Translations under genes and position numbers: made by a program | Source of the DNA: Castellaniella sp. | GTDB taxonomy: Bacteria; Pseudomonadota; Gammaproteobacteria; Burkholderiales; Burkholderiaceae_B | DNA: 64,000 bases | Assembly (NCBI RefSeq): GCF_034675845.1 | Contig: NZ_JAUCCU010000002.1 | Coordinates: forward strand, 124,001 to 188,000 | Direction: 5' to 3' | The notes under the pieces: generated by a model | The model's database searches: none | Told to the model about the DNA's origin: nothing | What the model saw: the letters and a program-made list of their open reading frames with translations, nothing else | Part shown: positions 34,760-44,671 of the stretch, piece by piece | Layout of the letters: each line of letters opens with the position of its first letter | How positions within the stretch are numbered: the stretch's first letter is position 1

Positions 34760-36079
34760 CTACATGCCTAGATATGCGGCTCGAACCTGTTCATTGCTGA
34801 TCATTTCTTTCCCGGTGCCTGTGAGGACGATGTTGCCGGTTTCCAGCACGTAGGCCCGGTCTGCGATGCCCAGGGCGGCAAAAGCGTTCTGCTCGACCAA
34901 CAGAATGGTGATGCCCTGGGATTTCAGGGTGCGGATGACGTTGAAGACCTCGTCCACCAACAGAGGCGCCAAGCCCATGGATGGTTCGTCCAGCAACAGG
35001 AGTTTGGGGCCGCCCATGAGTGCCCGGCTGATCGCCAGCATCTGCTGCTGTCCCCCCGAGAGAGTGCCGGCAGGCAGGTGGCGTTTTTCGTGCAGAATGG
35101 GGAACATTTCGTAGACCCGATCCAGATCGCGAGAAACTTTTTCCTTTGGGCGCAAATAGGCCCCCAGCAGAAGATTGTCTTCGATGGATAAGGCTCCGAA
35201 TACCTGGCGGCCTTCAGGACTGTGGCAGATTCCGGCCTGGACGCGGCGATCGGCTCGCAGGCGTGAAATATCGCGTCCGCCGAACTGAATGACCCCCGCG
35301 CTCATGGGCTGGATGCCCGATAAGGTTCGCAAAAAAGTTGTCTTGCCGGCGCCGTTGGCTCCGACCAGAGCGACAAGTTCGCCTTTGTAGACTTCGAGGT
35401 TGATGCCTTTCAGTGCCTGGATGCGACCGTAACAGGACTCCAGGTCGGTGACCTGCAATAGTGGCTTTTGGCTGGGTGCCGTTGCCGACAGATGTCGAAA
35501 GCCCCCTGCCTGGCTGGCGCCCAGCCCTACAGAATCCGGTGCCAGCGAGACGATGCGGTGGTGCAGCTCACGGTATTCGGTCCGGGCATCTTCACCAAAT
35601 AAGGGATCGTGATGGTCCGAGAAAGCGACCAGGATTTCTTCCCAGTCTTCGGGTTGCAGAAATTTCCGAGCGAGCGGGAATGCTTTGGTTTCCTCGGTGG
35701 TGATGTGTTGTTTCAGGCCGTCTATATAGCGGCGCAGGGCTGCTATGAATTCTGGCTGGCTGGCGGATGATGGGCCTTGATCCAGCAACTGGCGTAGCGT
35801 CAGCAGGTGTGCTGGACCCTGGACGTGCTCGACCTCCAGGGCGTCCAGCACTTCGGCGACTTCATCCGGGGCGCGCAGGCGCATGGCCTTGAATAGGTGC
35901 TGGTCTTCCTTGGCGTGGTGGCAGCCATCCATGAACTCCTGGATATAGTCGAACAGGGCCCGAAAAAAATCGGCCTCGACGTTGGTGCCAGCCTGTAGCT
36001 CGTCGATGACCAAGTCCATGGTCCGGGCGATGCGCCAGAGGTTGCGGTGTTCTTCCTGAATAATTTCGAGTGCGTGCAT
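34760..36079 (-). CDS. Hemerythrin-LivF fusion: HHE domain plus ABC ATPase
   Basis: 439 residues. Residues 1-160 form a hemerythrin-type HHE cation-binding domain with histidines and glutamates in EEHRNLW, DGCHHAKEDQHLF, EVEHVQGPAHLL and KQHITTEETKAFPLARKFL. After a linker (about 165-205), residues about 207-435 are a full LivF ATPase with GANGAGKTTFLR, LSGGQQQMLAISRAL and LLLLDEPSMGLAPLL. The start MHALEIIQ at 36079 has AGGGA upstream and lies 13 bases after the livG stop; a longer start at 36127 would overlap livG. A di-iron or redox-sensing domain on a transporter ATPase is unusual. Both halves look intact. Confidence 0.85.
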   Translation of the reverse strand: MHALEIIQEEHRNLWRIARTMDLVIDELQAGTNVEADFFRALFDYIQEFMDGCHHAKEDQHLFKAMRLRAPDEVAEVLDALEVEHVQGPAHLLTLRQLLDQGPSSASQPEFIAALRRYIDGLKQHITTEETKAFPLARKFLQPEDWEEILVAFSDHHDPLFGEDARTEYRELHHRIVSLAPDSVGLGASQAGGFRHLSATAPSQKPLLQVTDLESCYGRIQALKGINLEVYKGELVALVGANGAGKTTFLRTLSGIQPMSAGVIQFGGRDISRLRADRRVQAGICHSPEGRQVFGALSIEDNLLLGAYLRPKEKVSRDLDRVYEMFPILHEKRHLPAGTLSGGQQQMLAISRALMGGPKLLLLDEPSMGLAPLLVDEVFNVIRTLKSQGITILLVEQNAFAALGIADRAYVLETGNIVLTGTGKEMISNEQVRAAYLGM

Positions 36080-36092
36080 CTGTAATCCCTGA

Positions 36093-36854
36093 TCAGGCGT
36101 GACCGCCCAGGTAGGCGGCAATGACATCCGGATTGCGCCGGACTTCGGCCCCTGTGCCTTCGGCCAGGCGTTTGCCGTAATCCAGAACCAGAATGCGGTC
36201 GGATAGGTTCATCACCATTTTCATGTCGTGTTCGACCAGCACGACCGTGACCCCTGTGCTGGCGATTCGGCGTACCAGGGCGTCGACTTCCTGGGTTTCC
36301 TTGGGATTCAGGCCTGCGGCGGGCTCGTCCAGGAACAGCAGGCGGGGCTTCATGGCCATGGCCCGGGCGATTTCCAGACGTTTGAGCGCCCCGTAGGGCA
36401 TGCTGTCGGCGCGTGAGCCCACATAGGCGTCCAGTCCGACGAAATCCATGAGTTCCGCAGCTTGTCTGCGGAGCTCGGCTTCGTTGCGGCGCAGTGATGG
36501 CACGCGCAGCAAAGCCTTGAACAAGCTGGTGTCCAGGTGCTGGTGGGCGCCTACCATGACGTTTTCAATCGCGCTCATGTTCATCCAGATCTGGAGGTTC
36601 TGGAAGGTACGAGCCATGCCGCGCCAGGCCAGGTCACAGGGGGTGTGGCCCTGGATGTCCTGACCCTTCAGCCGGATACTGCCTGAGGTGGGCTTGTACA
36701 GGCCTGTGATCAGGTTGAATAGCGTGGTCTTGCCTGCGCCATTTGGGCCGATCACGGAATAAACAATGCCTTCGTCCACCGAGAAGCTGACATCCTGGAC
36801 AGCGCGCACGCTGCCGAAATGTATGGATAAGTTGTTGACTTCGAGCAAGGGCAT
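36093..36854 (-). CDS. livG: ABC transporter ATPase, LivG family
   Basis: 253 residues with Walker A GPNGAGKTTLFN, the LivG-specific insertion with WRGMARTFQNLQIW, signature region MPYGALKRLEIARAM, Walker B LLFLDEPAAGLNPKE and the H-loop VEHDMKMVMNLSDRILVL. It pairs with the hemerythrin-LivF ATPase. Start and stop are 4 and 13 bases from its neighbours. Confidence 0.92.
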   Translation of the reverse strand: MPLLEVNNLSIHFGSVRAVQDVSFSVDEGIVYSVIGPNGAGKTTLFNLITGLYKPTSGSIRLKGQDIQGHTPCDLAWRGMARTFQNLQIWMNMSAIENVMVGAHQHLDTSLFKALLRVPSLRRNEAELRRQAAELMDFVGLDAYVGSRADSMPYGALKRLEIARAMAMKPRLLFLDEPAAGLNPKETQEVDALVRRIASTGVTVVLVEHDMKMVMNLSDRILVLDYGKRLAEGTGAEVRRNPDVIAAYLGGHA

Positions 36855-36858
36855 GGTG

Positions 36859-37791
36859 TCAGTTCTCCAGGCGCAGGCGGGCTGCCAGGGTGGGCACGAT
36901 ACCGCGTGGCAGGAAAATCATGCATAGAATCAGGATGGCGCCGTAAATCACGACTTCCCAGCCTTCGAAGGTAGCCAGCAACTGGGGCAGAGCGGTCAGC
37001 AGTACCGCCCCGAGCACCGATCCGAAGACTGAAGCCATGCCTCCTACCACCACCATGGTGATGAGTTCGATAGAGTGGAAGAAATTCGCGACATCCGGCG
37101 TGATGAAGCCGATATAGTGGGCAAAAATACTGCCCATGATGCTGGCTACCACCGCCGAGAGCACGAAGATCGTGGTTTTATAGCGAGGCACGTCGATTCC
37201 CACCACCTGAGAGGCGACCTCGGAGCCGTGCAGGCCGCGCAGGGCCCGGCCAAAGGGTGAATTGATCAGGTTCAGTGCCCCCCAGACGCTCAGGACCAGC
37301 AAGGCCGCCACCACCCAGTACCACTGGCGGTCGCGCATGAAGGAAAAGCCCAGAACCTCCATGGATGGCACCGGCATGCCATCCGGCCCGCCGGTGTAGG
37401 CGGCTTCGTTGGTGATGACGATATGGATGATGATGCCCAGGCCCAGCGTGGCCATGGCCAGGTAATGACCCTTCAGGCGCAGAATGGGACGGGCCACCAA
37501 CAGTGCCAGAACGCCGGACCCGATTGCCCCGATCGGCAGCGCCAGCAGCGGATGCATGTCAAAATGGGTGGGCAATACGGCGCTGGTATAAGCACCCAGG
37601 CCGACGAATCCGGCATGGCCCAGGCTGATCTGTCCGGCATAGCCCACCAGCAGGTTCAAACTGAGCACAATGATGGCATTGATGGCCATGCGGATCACGA
37701 TATCCAGATAAAAGCTGTTAGGGACCAGAAATGGCACCGCACAGAGCACGACGGCTAGCAGAGCCAGCCCGATTACAGAACGACGGTTCAT
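36859..37791 (-). CDS. livM: ABC transporter permease, LivM family
   Basis: 310 residues with about eight hydrophobic segments, the conserved NLLVGYAGQISLGHAGFVGLGAY block and LKGHYLAMATLGLG. It ends near a MIFLPRGIVPTLAARL tail. Separate from its ATPase here, unlike the fusion in the first liv operon. Gaps to neighbours are 4 bases each. Confidence 0.92.
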   Translation of the reverse strand: MNRRSVIGLALLAVVLCAVPFLVPNSFYLDIVIRMAINAIIVLSLNLLVGYAGQISLGHAGFVGLGAYTSAVLPTHFDMHPLLALPIGAIGSGVLALLVARPILRLKGHYLAMATLGLGIIIHIVITNEAAYTGGPDGMPVPSMEVLGFSFMRDRQWYWVVAALLVLSVWGALNLINSPFGRALRGLHGSEVASQVVGIDVPRYKTTIFVLSAVVASIMGSIFAHYIGFITPDVANFFHSIELITMVVVGGMASVFGSVLGAVLLTALPQLLATFEGWEVVIYGAILILCMIFLPRGIVPTLAARLRLEN

Positions 37792-37795
37792 TTGA

Positions 37796-38671
37796 TTACA
37801 CCCGATCGGTTGAACGACCGCCGAACAGGCCGCGCGGCATGAAGAACAGAATCAGCAAGATCAGCACGAAGGGGATGGCGTCCTTATAGGCCGACGAGAT
37901 GTATCCCGCGCCCATGGCTTCGAGTATGCCGACCAGCAAACCGCCGACGACGGCCCCCAGCCCATTGCCCAGGCCGCCGACTACGGCAGCGACAAAGCCT
38001 TTGAGGCCGAGCATAATACCGACGTCATAAGAGGTGAGCGTGATGGGCGTGATCAGGATGCCACCCAGGGCTCCCAGGCCAGCGGCCAGCGCAAAGCTCA
38101 TGAGCAAGACCCAGCCTGTGCTGATGCCGACCAGTTGTGCCGCGATCTGATTGATGGAGGTGGCCAGCATTGCTTTGCCTGACATGGTGCGGCTGAAGAA
38201 ATACCACAGCAGCACCACGACGATGGAGGTGACCCCGAATACCCAGAGGCTTTGGGGCAGCAGAATGGCGCCCATAATGTTCAGGGGTTCTTGACCCGTG
38301 AAGGGGGGCAGGCTGTGGGCGTTCTTGCCCAGCCACACCTGGGTCAGGCCGCGAATCACCAAAGAGGCGCCGATGGTGATGATGATCAAAGTAACGGTGT
38401 CCGCATTTTTAACGGGTTCGATGGTCAGTTTTTCCATCAGCATGCCGACCACGGCAGGCAGGATGACTGCCAGTGCGAAGGCGGGGGCCCAATGCATGCC
38501 GGTTTGGGTGAAGAACACCGCCAGCATGCCGCCCAGCATGATGAATTCGCCTTGGGCAAAGTTGATGACATTACTGGCGTTGTAGATCAGGTTGAAACCC
38601 AGGGCTGCCAGGGCATATGTAGCCCCCACAGTCAGCCCTGAAAACAGGAACTGCAGAAATTCTGCTTGCAC
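37796..38671 (-). CDS. livH: ABC transporter permease, LivH family
   Basis: 291 residues, first gene of the leftward operon. It has the LivH block LGFNLIYNASNVINFAQGEFIMLGG, LVGISTGWVLLMSFALAAGLGALGG and a FFMPRGLFGG tail. With livM it forms the membrane channel. The binding protein partner is most likely the one made from the end of the paa operon. AGGAG-like GGAGAC lies before the start. Confidence 0.92.
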   Translation of the reverse strand: MQAEFLQFLFSGLTVGATYALAALGFNLIYNASNVINFAQGEFIMLGGMLAVFFTQTGMHWAPAFALAVILPAVVGMLMEKLTIEPVKNADTVTLIIITIGASLVIRGLTQVWLGKNAHSLPPFTGQEPLNIMGAILLPQSLWVFGVTSIVVVLLWYFFSRTMSGKAMLATSINQIAAQLVGISTGWVLLMSFALAAGLGALGGILITPITLTSYDVGIMLGLKGFVAAVVGGLGNGLGAVVGGLLVGILEAMGAGYISSAYKDAIPFVLILLILFFMPRGLFGGRSTDRV

Positions 38672-39009
38672 GAAAAGTCTCCTACGGGGGACTGGCGGAA
38701 AAAGGGAGTGGCTTCCAGTCTGTCGCTACTTGTATTACAAACAATCTCTAAAATCGAGGTTGTTTGGTATCGGATTAAAAGTAGTGGAATTAGCGCTACA
38801 GATCAATAGCGTATCGTTAATTTCAGACAGAAACTCGGGAAAACCAGCAAGCAATCAGATGCTCATCTGATCTATTCAGTTGTTAATCGAATGGATAATC
38901 TAGGCTTAAACCATCCCAAGATGATTGAGTTTGGAAATTATTTGGTATCACGTCTTGAATTGCCCCTGTATTCATGGCTATCATCGTGCCTAAATAGGAG
39001 ACTAGCATT
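38672..39009. promoter_or_regulatory. Divergent control region between livH and an aldehyde dehydrogenase gene
   Basis: 338 A/T-rich bases without a credible gene. An interrupted palindrome at 38739-38765 has arms AAACAA-n-CTC and GAG-n-TTGTTT and lies 68 bases before livH, a plausible operator. AGGAG at 38996-39000 serves the dehydrogenase. No known regulator motif is recognised. Confidence 0.45.
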
Positions 39010-40437
39010 ATGTATACCCCGTTGGCTCTATATATAGACGGTAAGTTTCTGGATGGCGATGGCCGCCAGCATCAGGATGTGATCAACCCGGCTACCGGCG
39101 AGATCCTGGGACGCTTGCCGCATGCCAGCCCGGCTGATCTGAATCACGCGTTGCAGGCTGCTGAACGGGCCTTTTCCAGCTGGCGTCATAGCTCGCCCAT
39201 GGATCGTTCCGCGATTTTGCGCCAGGTGGCCACCCTGACCCGCGAGCGTGTCGATGCCATTGCCCGCTGTCTGACGCTGGACCAGGGGAAGCCATTGGCC
39301 GAGTCCCGCGGCGAGCTGTTGTCCTGCGCCGACCATGCCGACTGGCACGCCGAGGAATGCCGCCGTATCTATGGGCGTGTCATTCCATCGCGTAAACCGG
39401 AAATTCGCCAGATGGTGCTGCGCGAACCCATCGGGGTATGTGCCGCTTTCACCCCCTGGAACTTCCCTTATAACCAGGCAATCCGCAAGATCTGTGCCGC
39501 CATCGGCGCGGGCTGCACCATTATTCTCAAGGGCCCAGAGGACGCACCCAGCGCGGTCATGGCGATTGCGCAGATGTTCCACGATGCAGGCTTGCCGCCG
39601 GGGGTGCTGAATGTGGTCTGGGGGGTGCCCTCAGAAATTTCCGATACATTGATTCGTTCGCCTATCGTGCGCAAGGTATCGTTTACTGGGTCGGTGGCGG
39701 TCGGCAAGCACTTGGCCGCCCTGGCTGGGGCTCACATGAAGCGTGTCACGATGGAACTGGGCGGTCATTCGCCCGTGATTGTGTACGATGATGCCGATGT
39801 CGCCAAGGCCGCCCGCCATCTTGCCCGCTTCAAGGTCCGCAATGCCGGCCAGGTTTGTATCTCGCCTACCCGCTTCTATGTGCAAGACGGCATTCACGAT
39901 GCCTTTGTCGAGGCTTTTGTCGCCGAGATGCGCAAGATCCGCGTGGGCGATGGCTTGGCTGAAGACACGGACATGGGGCCTTTGGCGCATGAGCGCCGGG
40001 TGCCTGCCATGGAACGCTTCGTCGAAGACGCCCAGGCGCGTGGTGCCCGGGTCTTGCTGGGTGGCAGTCGGCTGAATCGGCCAGGTTTCTTCTTTGAACC
40101 AACCGTCGTGGCGGATGTGCCCGACGATGCTTTGCTGATGACCGAAGAACCTTTTGGGCCGATTGCGCCGATCACCCGGTTCAGTGCCGACGAGGACGCT
40201 CTGACGCGTGCAAATTCTTTGCCTTATGGGCTGTCGGCGTATGTGTTTACCCGCAGTCTGCACCGCGCTCATCAAGCCGCCCAAACACTAGAGGCCGGCA
40301 TGGTGAATATCAATCACTTTGGCAGCGCATTGCCCGAAACGCCTTTTGGGGGCGTCAAAGACAGCGGGATTGGCAGCGAAGGCGGCAGCGAGACCTTTGA
40401 TGGCTATCTGGTGACTAAATTCGTCACCCAGATCTGA
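39010..40437 (+). CDS. NAD(P)-dependent aldehyde dehydrogenase (succinate-semialdehyde type)
   Basis: 475 residues. The cofactor region is [26 protein letters not shown] with K in [19 protein letters not shown] is the nucleotide turn, the general base lies in MELGGHSP and the nucleophile in NAGQVCISP. The overall pattern is closest to succinate-semialdehyde and related hydroxyacid semialdehyde dehydrogenases. The true substrate is unknown; an aromatic-pathway aldehyde is possible given the location. The start is supported by AGGAG 9 bases upstream. Confidence 0.85.
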   Translation: MYTPLALYIDGKFLDGDGRQHQDVINPATGEILGRLPHASPADLNHALQAAERAFSSWRHSSPMDRSAILRQVATLTRERVDAIARCLTLDQGKPLAESRGELLSCADHADWHAEECRRIYGRVIPSRKPEIRQMVLREPIGVCAAFTPWNFPYNQAIRKICAAIGAGCTIILKGPEDAPSAVMAIAQMFHDAGLPPGVLNVVWGVPSEISDTLIRSPIVRKVSFTGSVAVGKHLAALAGAHMKRVTMELGGHSPVIVYDDADVAKAARHLARFKVRNAGQVCISPTRFYVQDGIHDAFVEAFVAEMRKIRVGDGLAEDTDMGPLAHERRVPAMERFVEDAQARGARVLLGGSRLNRPGFFFEPTVVADVPDDALLMTEEPFGPIAPITRFSADEDALTRANSLPYGLSAYVFTRSLHRAHQAAQTLEAGMVNINHFGSALPETPFGGVKDSGIGSEGGSETFDGYLVTKFVTQI

Positions 40438-40540
40438 TTGGGTACTCTGTTGTTCCTGAAAATTATTTCATCAGGCGGCGGCAGTGGCTTCGTGCCACGC
40501 CGGACCATCATCGCCAGCTTGGCTCACGTGGGTTGAGGAT

Positions 40541-42571
40541 ATGCGGAATTTGAAGATTGGCACCAAACTGTTGCTGGGTTTTAGCCTGGCTATGCTTCTG
40601 ATTGTCCTGATTGCTGGGATAGGTATCTGGCGCATCGTCAGCACCGAAAACACCAATACCGAGCTGCAGTACCGGCAAGAGGTCCACACTCTCGGCCTGC
40701 AGTGGCTGCGCCTGACCCAGGTGAACCGCGAACGTGACCGTGCCATCGGGGTGATGACCAACCGGGACCAGATCGCGGCCCTGCAGGACTTGGTCAGCCA
40801 GACCAGCAAGCGGATCAGCCAAGTAGAGCAGCAGGTCAAAGACCTGATCTACGAATCCTCGGATAAGGCGCTGTACCAGAACATACTGACGGCCCGTCAG
40901 ACCTTTCTGAAAACGCGTGATATAGCCCGCGAGGCACAAGACAAAGGCGACATCATCCGTGCCAATGCGCTTTACGAGACGGATATCCCGCAGTTGCTGG
41001 ATAACTATGTGGCGCAGATTTCTGCGTTTGCCGAGCAACAGGCAACGCTGGTCAAGGAAATCAGCCAGACTTCGGTGCGTGATGGCCAGACCAGTCTGCC
41101 GATCCTGTTGCTGGCTACCTTGATCGCCATCATCTTGCTGCCTTTATTTGCCTGGTTGATTACCCGCAGCCTGAAAAATCAACTAGGAGGAGAGCCCAGC
41201 CATGCCGCGTTGGTGGCCGAGCGCATTTCCAAGGGAAACCTGGATGTCGACATCCAGGTCCGGAAAAATGACAAGACCAGCCTGTTGTATGCCATGAAGC
41301 GCATGCGGGCCAATCTGGCGCGGCTGGTGGGCGATATGCAGCTGGGTTCCAGTTCCATTGCCGGGGCGGTTGGACAGATCACCGAAGGCAGCCTGGAATT
41401 ATCCTCGCGTACCGAGACTCAGGCCAGTTCGCTGGCGCAGACTGCCGCCACCATGGAGCAGCTTACGGCAACCGTGCGTCAGAATGCCGATAACGCCCAG
41501 CAGGCCAATGACCTGGCCAGCACCGCCGCCCAGACCGCCTCCGAAGGCGGGGCCATCGTGACGGAGCTGGTCACCACCATGGGTGAGATGCACGGCAAGG
41601 CGCAGCAAGTGGCCGATATCGTGGGGGTGATCGACAGCATTGCTTTCCAGACCAATATCCTGGCACTGAATGCGGCTGTCGAGGCCGCTCGGGCAGGTGA
41701 GCAAGGCCGTGGTTTTGCTGTGGTCGCCGCCGAGGTCCGAGCCTTGGCCCAGCGTAGTGCCGGGGCCGCCAAGGAAATCAAGGTCTTGATCGATGACTCG
41801 GTCAACTCTGCTGCCAAGGGCAACGAGCAGGCCGGGCGGGCCGGTGGCACCATGCAGGGCATTGTGGATGGGATTCACCGCGTGACCGAAATCATGAGCG
41901 AAATCAGTGCTGCCAGTCGTGAGCAGGCAACGGGAATCGAGGAAATCCAATCCGCCATTAACCAGATGGACAGCGTCACACAACAAAACGCCAGCCTGGT
42001 CGAACGATCCGCTGCCGCCGCGGCCAGTCTGCAGGCGCAGGCGGATGCTTTGGCGCAGTTGGCATCAGCATTTCATCTGTCTGGCTCCGTCGAGGTTGAT
42101 ACTGAAATGGTCGAGGGCAATGATGCCCTGTCATATTCGCGCACGTTATTGCAGGCGCCAAAGACCGGGACCATGTTCTACCCCTGGACCCGTGAACTCG
42201 AGGTGGGCATCGGGGTGATCGACAAGGACCACCAAAAGCTGGTCCAGCTGATCAACTCTCTGCACGAATCCATGACTCAGGGCCACAGCAAGGAAATCAT
42301 CGGCAAGGTCCTGGACGAGCTGATTTTCTATACGCAGGATCACTTCACCCGTGAAGAAAAAATGATGCGCGATGCCGGATATACAGGCTACGAGCAACAT
42401 AAAAAGGTTCATGATAATCTGGTCAAAAAAGTTGTCGAATTCCGCGACAGCTATCATGCGGGACACTCCAATGTATCGGTGGAACTCTCGAACTTCCTGC
42501 GTAACTGGCTCAGCACCCACATCATGAAAACCGACAAGGACTATGCCCCAGTGATGAAAGCTTCTTTATGA
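40541..42571 (+). CDS. Methyl-accepting chemotaxis protein with C-terminal bacteriohemerythrin domain
   Basis: 676 residues. [20 protein letters not shown] is a classic chemoreceptor start with the first membrane segment; a four-helix ligand domain (about 35-190), second membrane segment (about 188-210), HAMP and a signalling domain follow, with [33 protein letters not shown] at the hairpin tip. Residues about 545-676 form a bacteriohemerythrin domain with the five-histidine plus carboxylate set: [38 protein letters not shown]. It probably steers motility in response to oxygen or redox state. The start at 40541 is preferred over 40484 because it begins the membrane segment. Confidence 0.92.
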   Translation: MRNLKIGTKLLLGFSLAMLLIVLIAGIGIWRIVSTENTNTELQYRQEVHTLGLQWLRLTQVNRERDRAIGVMTNRDQIAALQDLVSQTSKRISQVEQQVKDLIYESSDKALYQNILTARQTFLKTRDIAREAQDKGDIIRANALYETDIPQLLDNYVAQISAFAEQQATLVKEISQTSVRDGQTSLPILLLATLIAIILLPLFAWLITRSLKNQLGGEPSHAALVAERISKGNLDVDIQVRKNDKTSLLYAMKRMRANLARLVGDMQLGSSSIAGAVGQITEGSLELSSRTETQASSLAQTAATMEQLTATVRQNADNAQQANDLASTAAQTASEGGAIVTELVTTMGEMHGKAQQVADIVGVIDSIAFQTNILALNAAVEAARAGEQGRGFAVVAAEVRALAQRSAGAAKEIKVLIDDSVNSAAKGNEQAGRAGGTMQGIVDGIHRVTEIMSEISAASREQATGIEEIQSAINQMDSVTQQNASLVERSAAAAASLQAQADALAQLASAFHLSGSVEVDTEMVEGNDALSYSRTLLQAPKTGTMFYPWTRELEVGIGVIDKDHQKLVQLINSLHESMTQGHSKEIIGKVLDELIFYTQDHFTREEKMMRDAGYTGYEQHKKVHDNLVKKVVEFRDSYHAGHSNVSVELSNFLRNWLSTHIMKTDKDYAPVMKASL

Positions 42572-42640
42572 TGTGCACATCTTTTATGCTTTAAGCTGGG
42601 CGCTTCCTCTGGCAGACCAACAAAAATTATCTGGATAGTG

Positions 42641-44647
42641 ATGAAAAAAACGCTTGTGTGCGCGGCATCCTTGTTGACTCTTTTTTTGGTCGGCTGTGAT
42701 AGTTCTGGCGGATCGGATGACAAGCCTAAAAACCCGGACGCAGCCTGCCTGGAAAGCGGTGAATACGCCTGCCAGACAGGTGCCACAGAACCCCTGTATC
42801 CCTTTCAGTGGGCGCTGAATTACGCCGATAGCTATTTCAAGGACTATCCGGATGTCTTTGGTGGTGGGGTGGACCTCAATGTCGAGCCCGTTCATCGCCA
42901 GGGCATCAAGGGCCAAGGGGTGCGTGTGATGGTGGTGGACTCTGGGGTGGATTTGCACAATCCCGATCTGGCCCCCAATGCCGACTTCGGGATGTCCCAT
43001 AATCTGGTCGATGGCACCAACGATCCCTACCCCCAGGCGGGCAGCCCCCGAAGCGATCCTCACGGCACCAATGTGGCTGGCATGATTGCCGCCGCACAGA
43101 ATGGCCAGGGCGTTATGGGTATTGCGCCGCTGGCCACGCTGGGCGGCGTCAACTATCTGGAAAACCAGGGTGCCGCCAATATGGCCGCTGCACTGGGGGG
43201 GGCGTCCTGGTCCAGTCCAGCGGATATTTTCAACGGCTCGTATGGCAACTCGATGGGATTGTTGCCCTATGATTCCCCAAGCGATTATCAGACCCCCATC
43301 ATTCGCTCGATGAAGAAATTGCGGGATGGCAAAGGCGCTATTTTCCTGAAGGCCGCTGGCAATGATTTCGATGGCGACTACTGCAGCCAGTCCGGGGTGG
43401 CTTATTACGACTGCTCCAACCCTGCCAATGACGCCAGTGGTTCGCGCGAACCTAATGCCGTCGTGGTTGCCGCCATCAATGCGTTTGGCGAATCCAGCAA
43501 TTACAGCAGCGTAGGCTCCGTGATCTGGGTCAGTGGCATGGGGGGGGAATACGGTTCGGGCGGCACCTATGGCGAAGTCGCCACAGGCCCCTACAGCGGT
43601 CCCACGATCTTCACCACCGATATGCGTGGCTGTGGCGTGGGGTACAGCAAAACAGGCGAGCGTACCGCCTTTCTGCGTGGTGAATCCCAGCGCAATGGGG
43701 TGCCGGACAATCCCGATTGCGATTATTCGTACATGAACGGCACTTCAGCGGCCACTCCGACGTTGGCGGGAGTGGCTGCCTTGATCCTTAGTGCCAATCC
43801 GGACCTGAGCTGGCGGGATGTGCGCGATATTCTGCGCCTGTCCGCCCGCAAGGTCGATGTGGATTACACCCAGGGTTCGCCGGACCCGGCCGGCCAGATT
43901 CCCTATGGGGCCTTGATGAATCTGCAGACCAATCAACTGCAGCCCCGGTTGGGCACAAAACAGGACATTCGTGTCGGCTCTACGGCGGTGCCGATCGATC
44001 TGGGTTGGCAGATCAACGGCGCGGGCAACGAGCATTCCAACTGGTATGGTTTCGGGGTGCCCGATGCGGAACGCGCTGTTGCCCTGGCACAGGAATACAA
44101 AAACGGAACTCGACAGAGCAAGCGGCAGGACATCAAGATTCCGGCATTCCAGAATATTGGGTTTTGGCACCTGGGGGATGATTACCTCGGTTATGCGCCC
44201 GATTCGGGTGTGCCCTTGCAAAGCCAGCCTTTCCCGTACCGCCAGGTTTCTCTGCTGGCGTCTTGGCAGTCATCGGATCAGATCGTCGATTCCGTCCAAC
44301 TGCGCCTCAGCGGCAAAAATGTCTGCCTGGGCTCATTGGGTCTGGCCGTCAAGTCCCCGGCAGGCACGGTATCGTTGCTCAAGCTGGCCAATGATCACTA
44401 TGCTTTTTTTGGGACAGATGCCTTCGTCGCTTATGGCCTGAGCAGCGTGTCTTTTTATGGCGAACAAGCCCGGGGTGAATGGCAGGTCTTCCTGATGGCG
44501 GCCAACCCGGAGATTCTTCCGCAGCCATTCGAAAGCAAAGACGACAGCGGTCAGACTGTGGAAAATCGCCCAGCCCCTTGCGTCCCAGGTACTCAGCCCG
44601 ATGCAGCTTACGCCTTTCTGGCAGAAGCCCGCATCATTGCCCAATAA
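42641..44647 (+). CDS. Secreted subtilisin-like (S8) protease, probable lipoprotein
   Basis: 668 residues. A signal peptide ends in the lipobox LVGC, followed by a Ser/Gly-rich linker. The triad is D100 (VVDSGVD), H141 (DPHGTNVAG) and S369 (NGTSAATPT). The C-terminal part from about 535 (SDQIVDSVQLRLSGKN to GEWQVFLMAANP) resembles the P-domain of kexin-like proteases. No autotransporter barrel is present. Layout and the small following gene resemble the Aeromonas sobria ASP protease with its ORF2 chaperone. A GTG at 42638 is one codon upstream; the ATG at 42641 is used. Confidence 0.85.
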   Translation: MKKTLVCAASLLTLFLVGCDSSGGSDDKPKNPDAACLESGEYACQTGATEPLYPFQWALNYADSYFKDYPDVFGGGVDLNVEPVHRQGIKGQGVRVMVVDSGVDLHNPDLAPNADFGMSHNLVDGTNDPYPQAGSPRSDPHGTNVAGMIAAAQNGQGVMGIAPLATLGGVNYLENQGAANMAAALGGASWSSPADIFNGSYGNSMGLLPYDSPSDYQTPIIRSMKKLRDGKGAIFLKAAGNDFDGDYCSQSGVAYYDCSNPANDASGSREPNAVVVAAINAFGESSNYSSVGSVIWVSGMGGEYGSGGTYGEVATGPYSGPTIFTTDMRGCGVGYSKTGERTAFLRGESQRNGVPDNPDCDYSYMNGTSAATPTLAGVAALILSANPDLSWRDVRDILRLSARKVDVDYTQGSPDPAGQIPYGALMNLQTNQLQPRLGTKQDIRVGSTAVPIDLGWQINGAGNEHSNWYGFGVPDAERAVALAQEYKNGTRQSKRQDIKIPAFQNIGFWHLGDDYLGYAPDSGVPLQSQPFPYRQVSLLASWQSSDQIVDSVQLRLSGKNVCLGSLGLAVKSPAGTVSLLKLANDHYAFFGTDAFVAYGLSSVSFYGEQARGEWQVFLMAANPEILPQPFESKDDSGQTVENRPAPCVPGTQPDAAYAFLAEARIIAQ

Positions 44648-44671
44648 GCGCCCCCCAGACAGGAACCCTTC

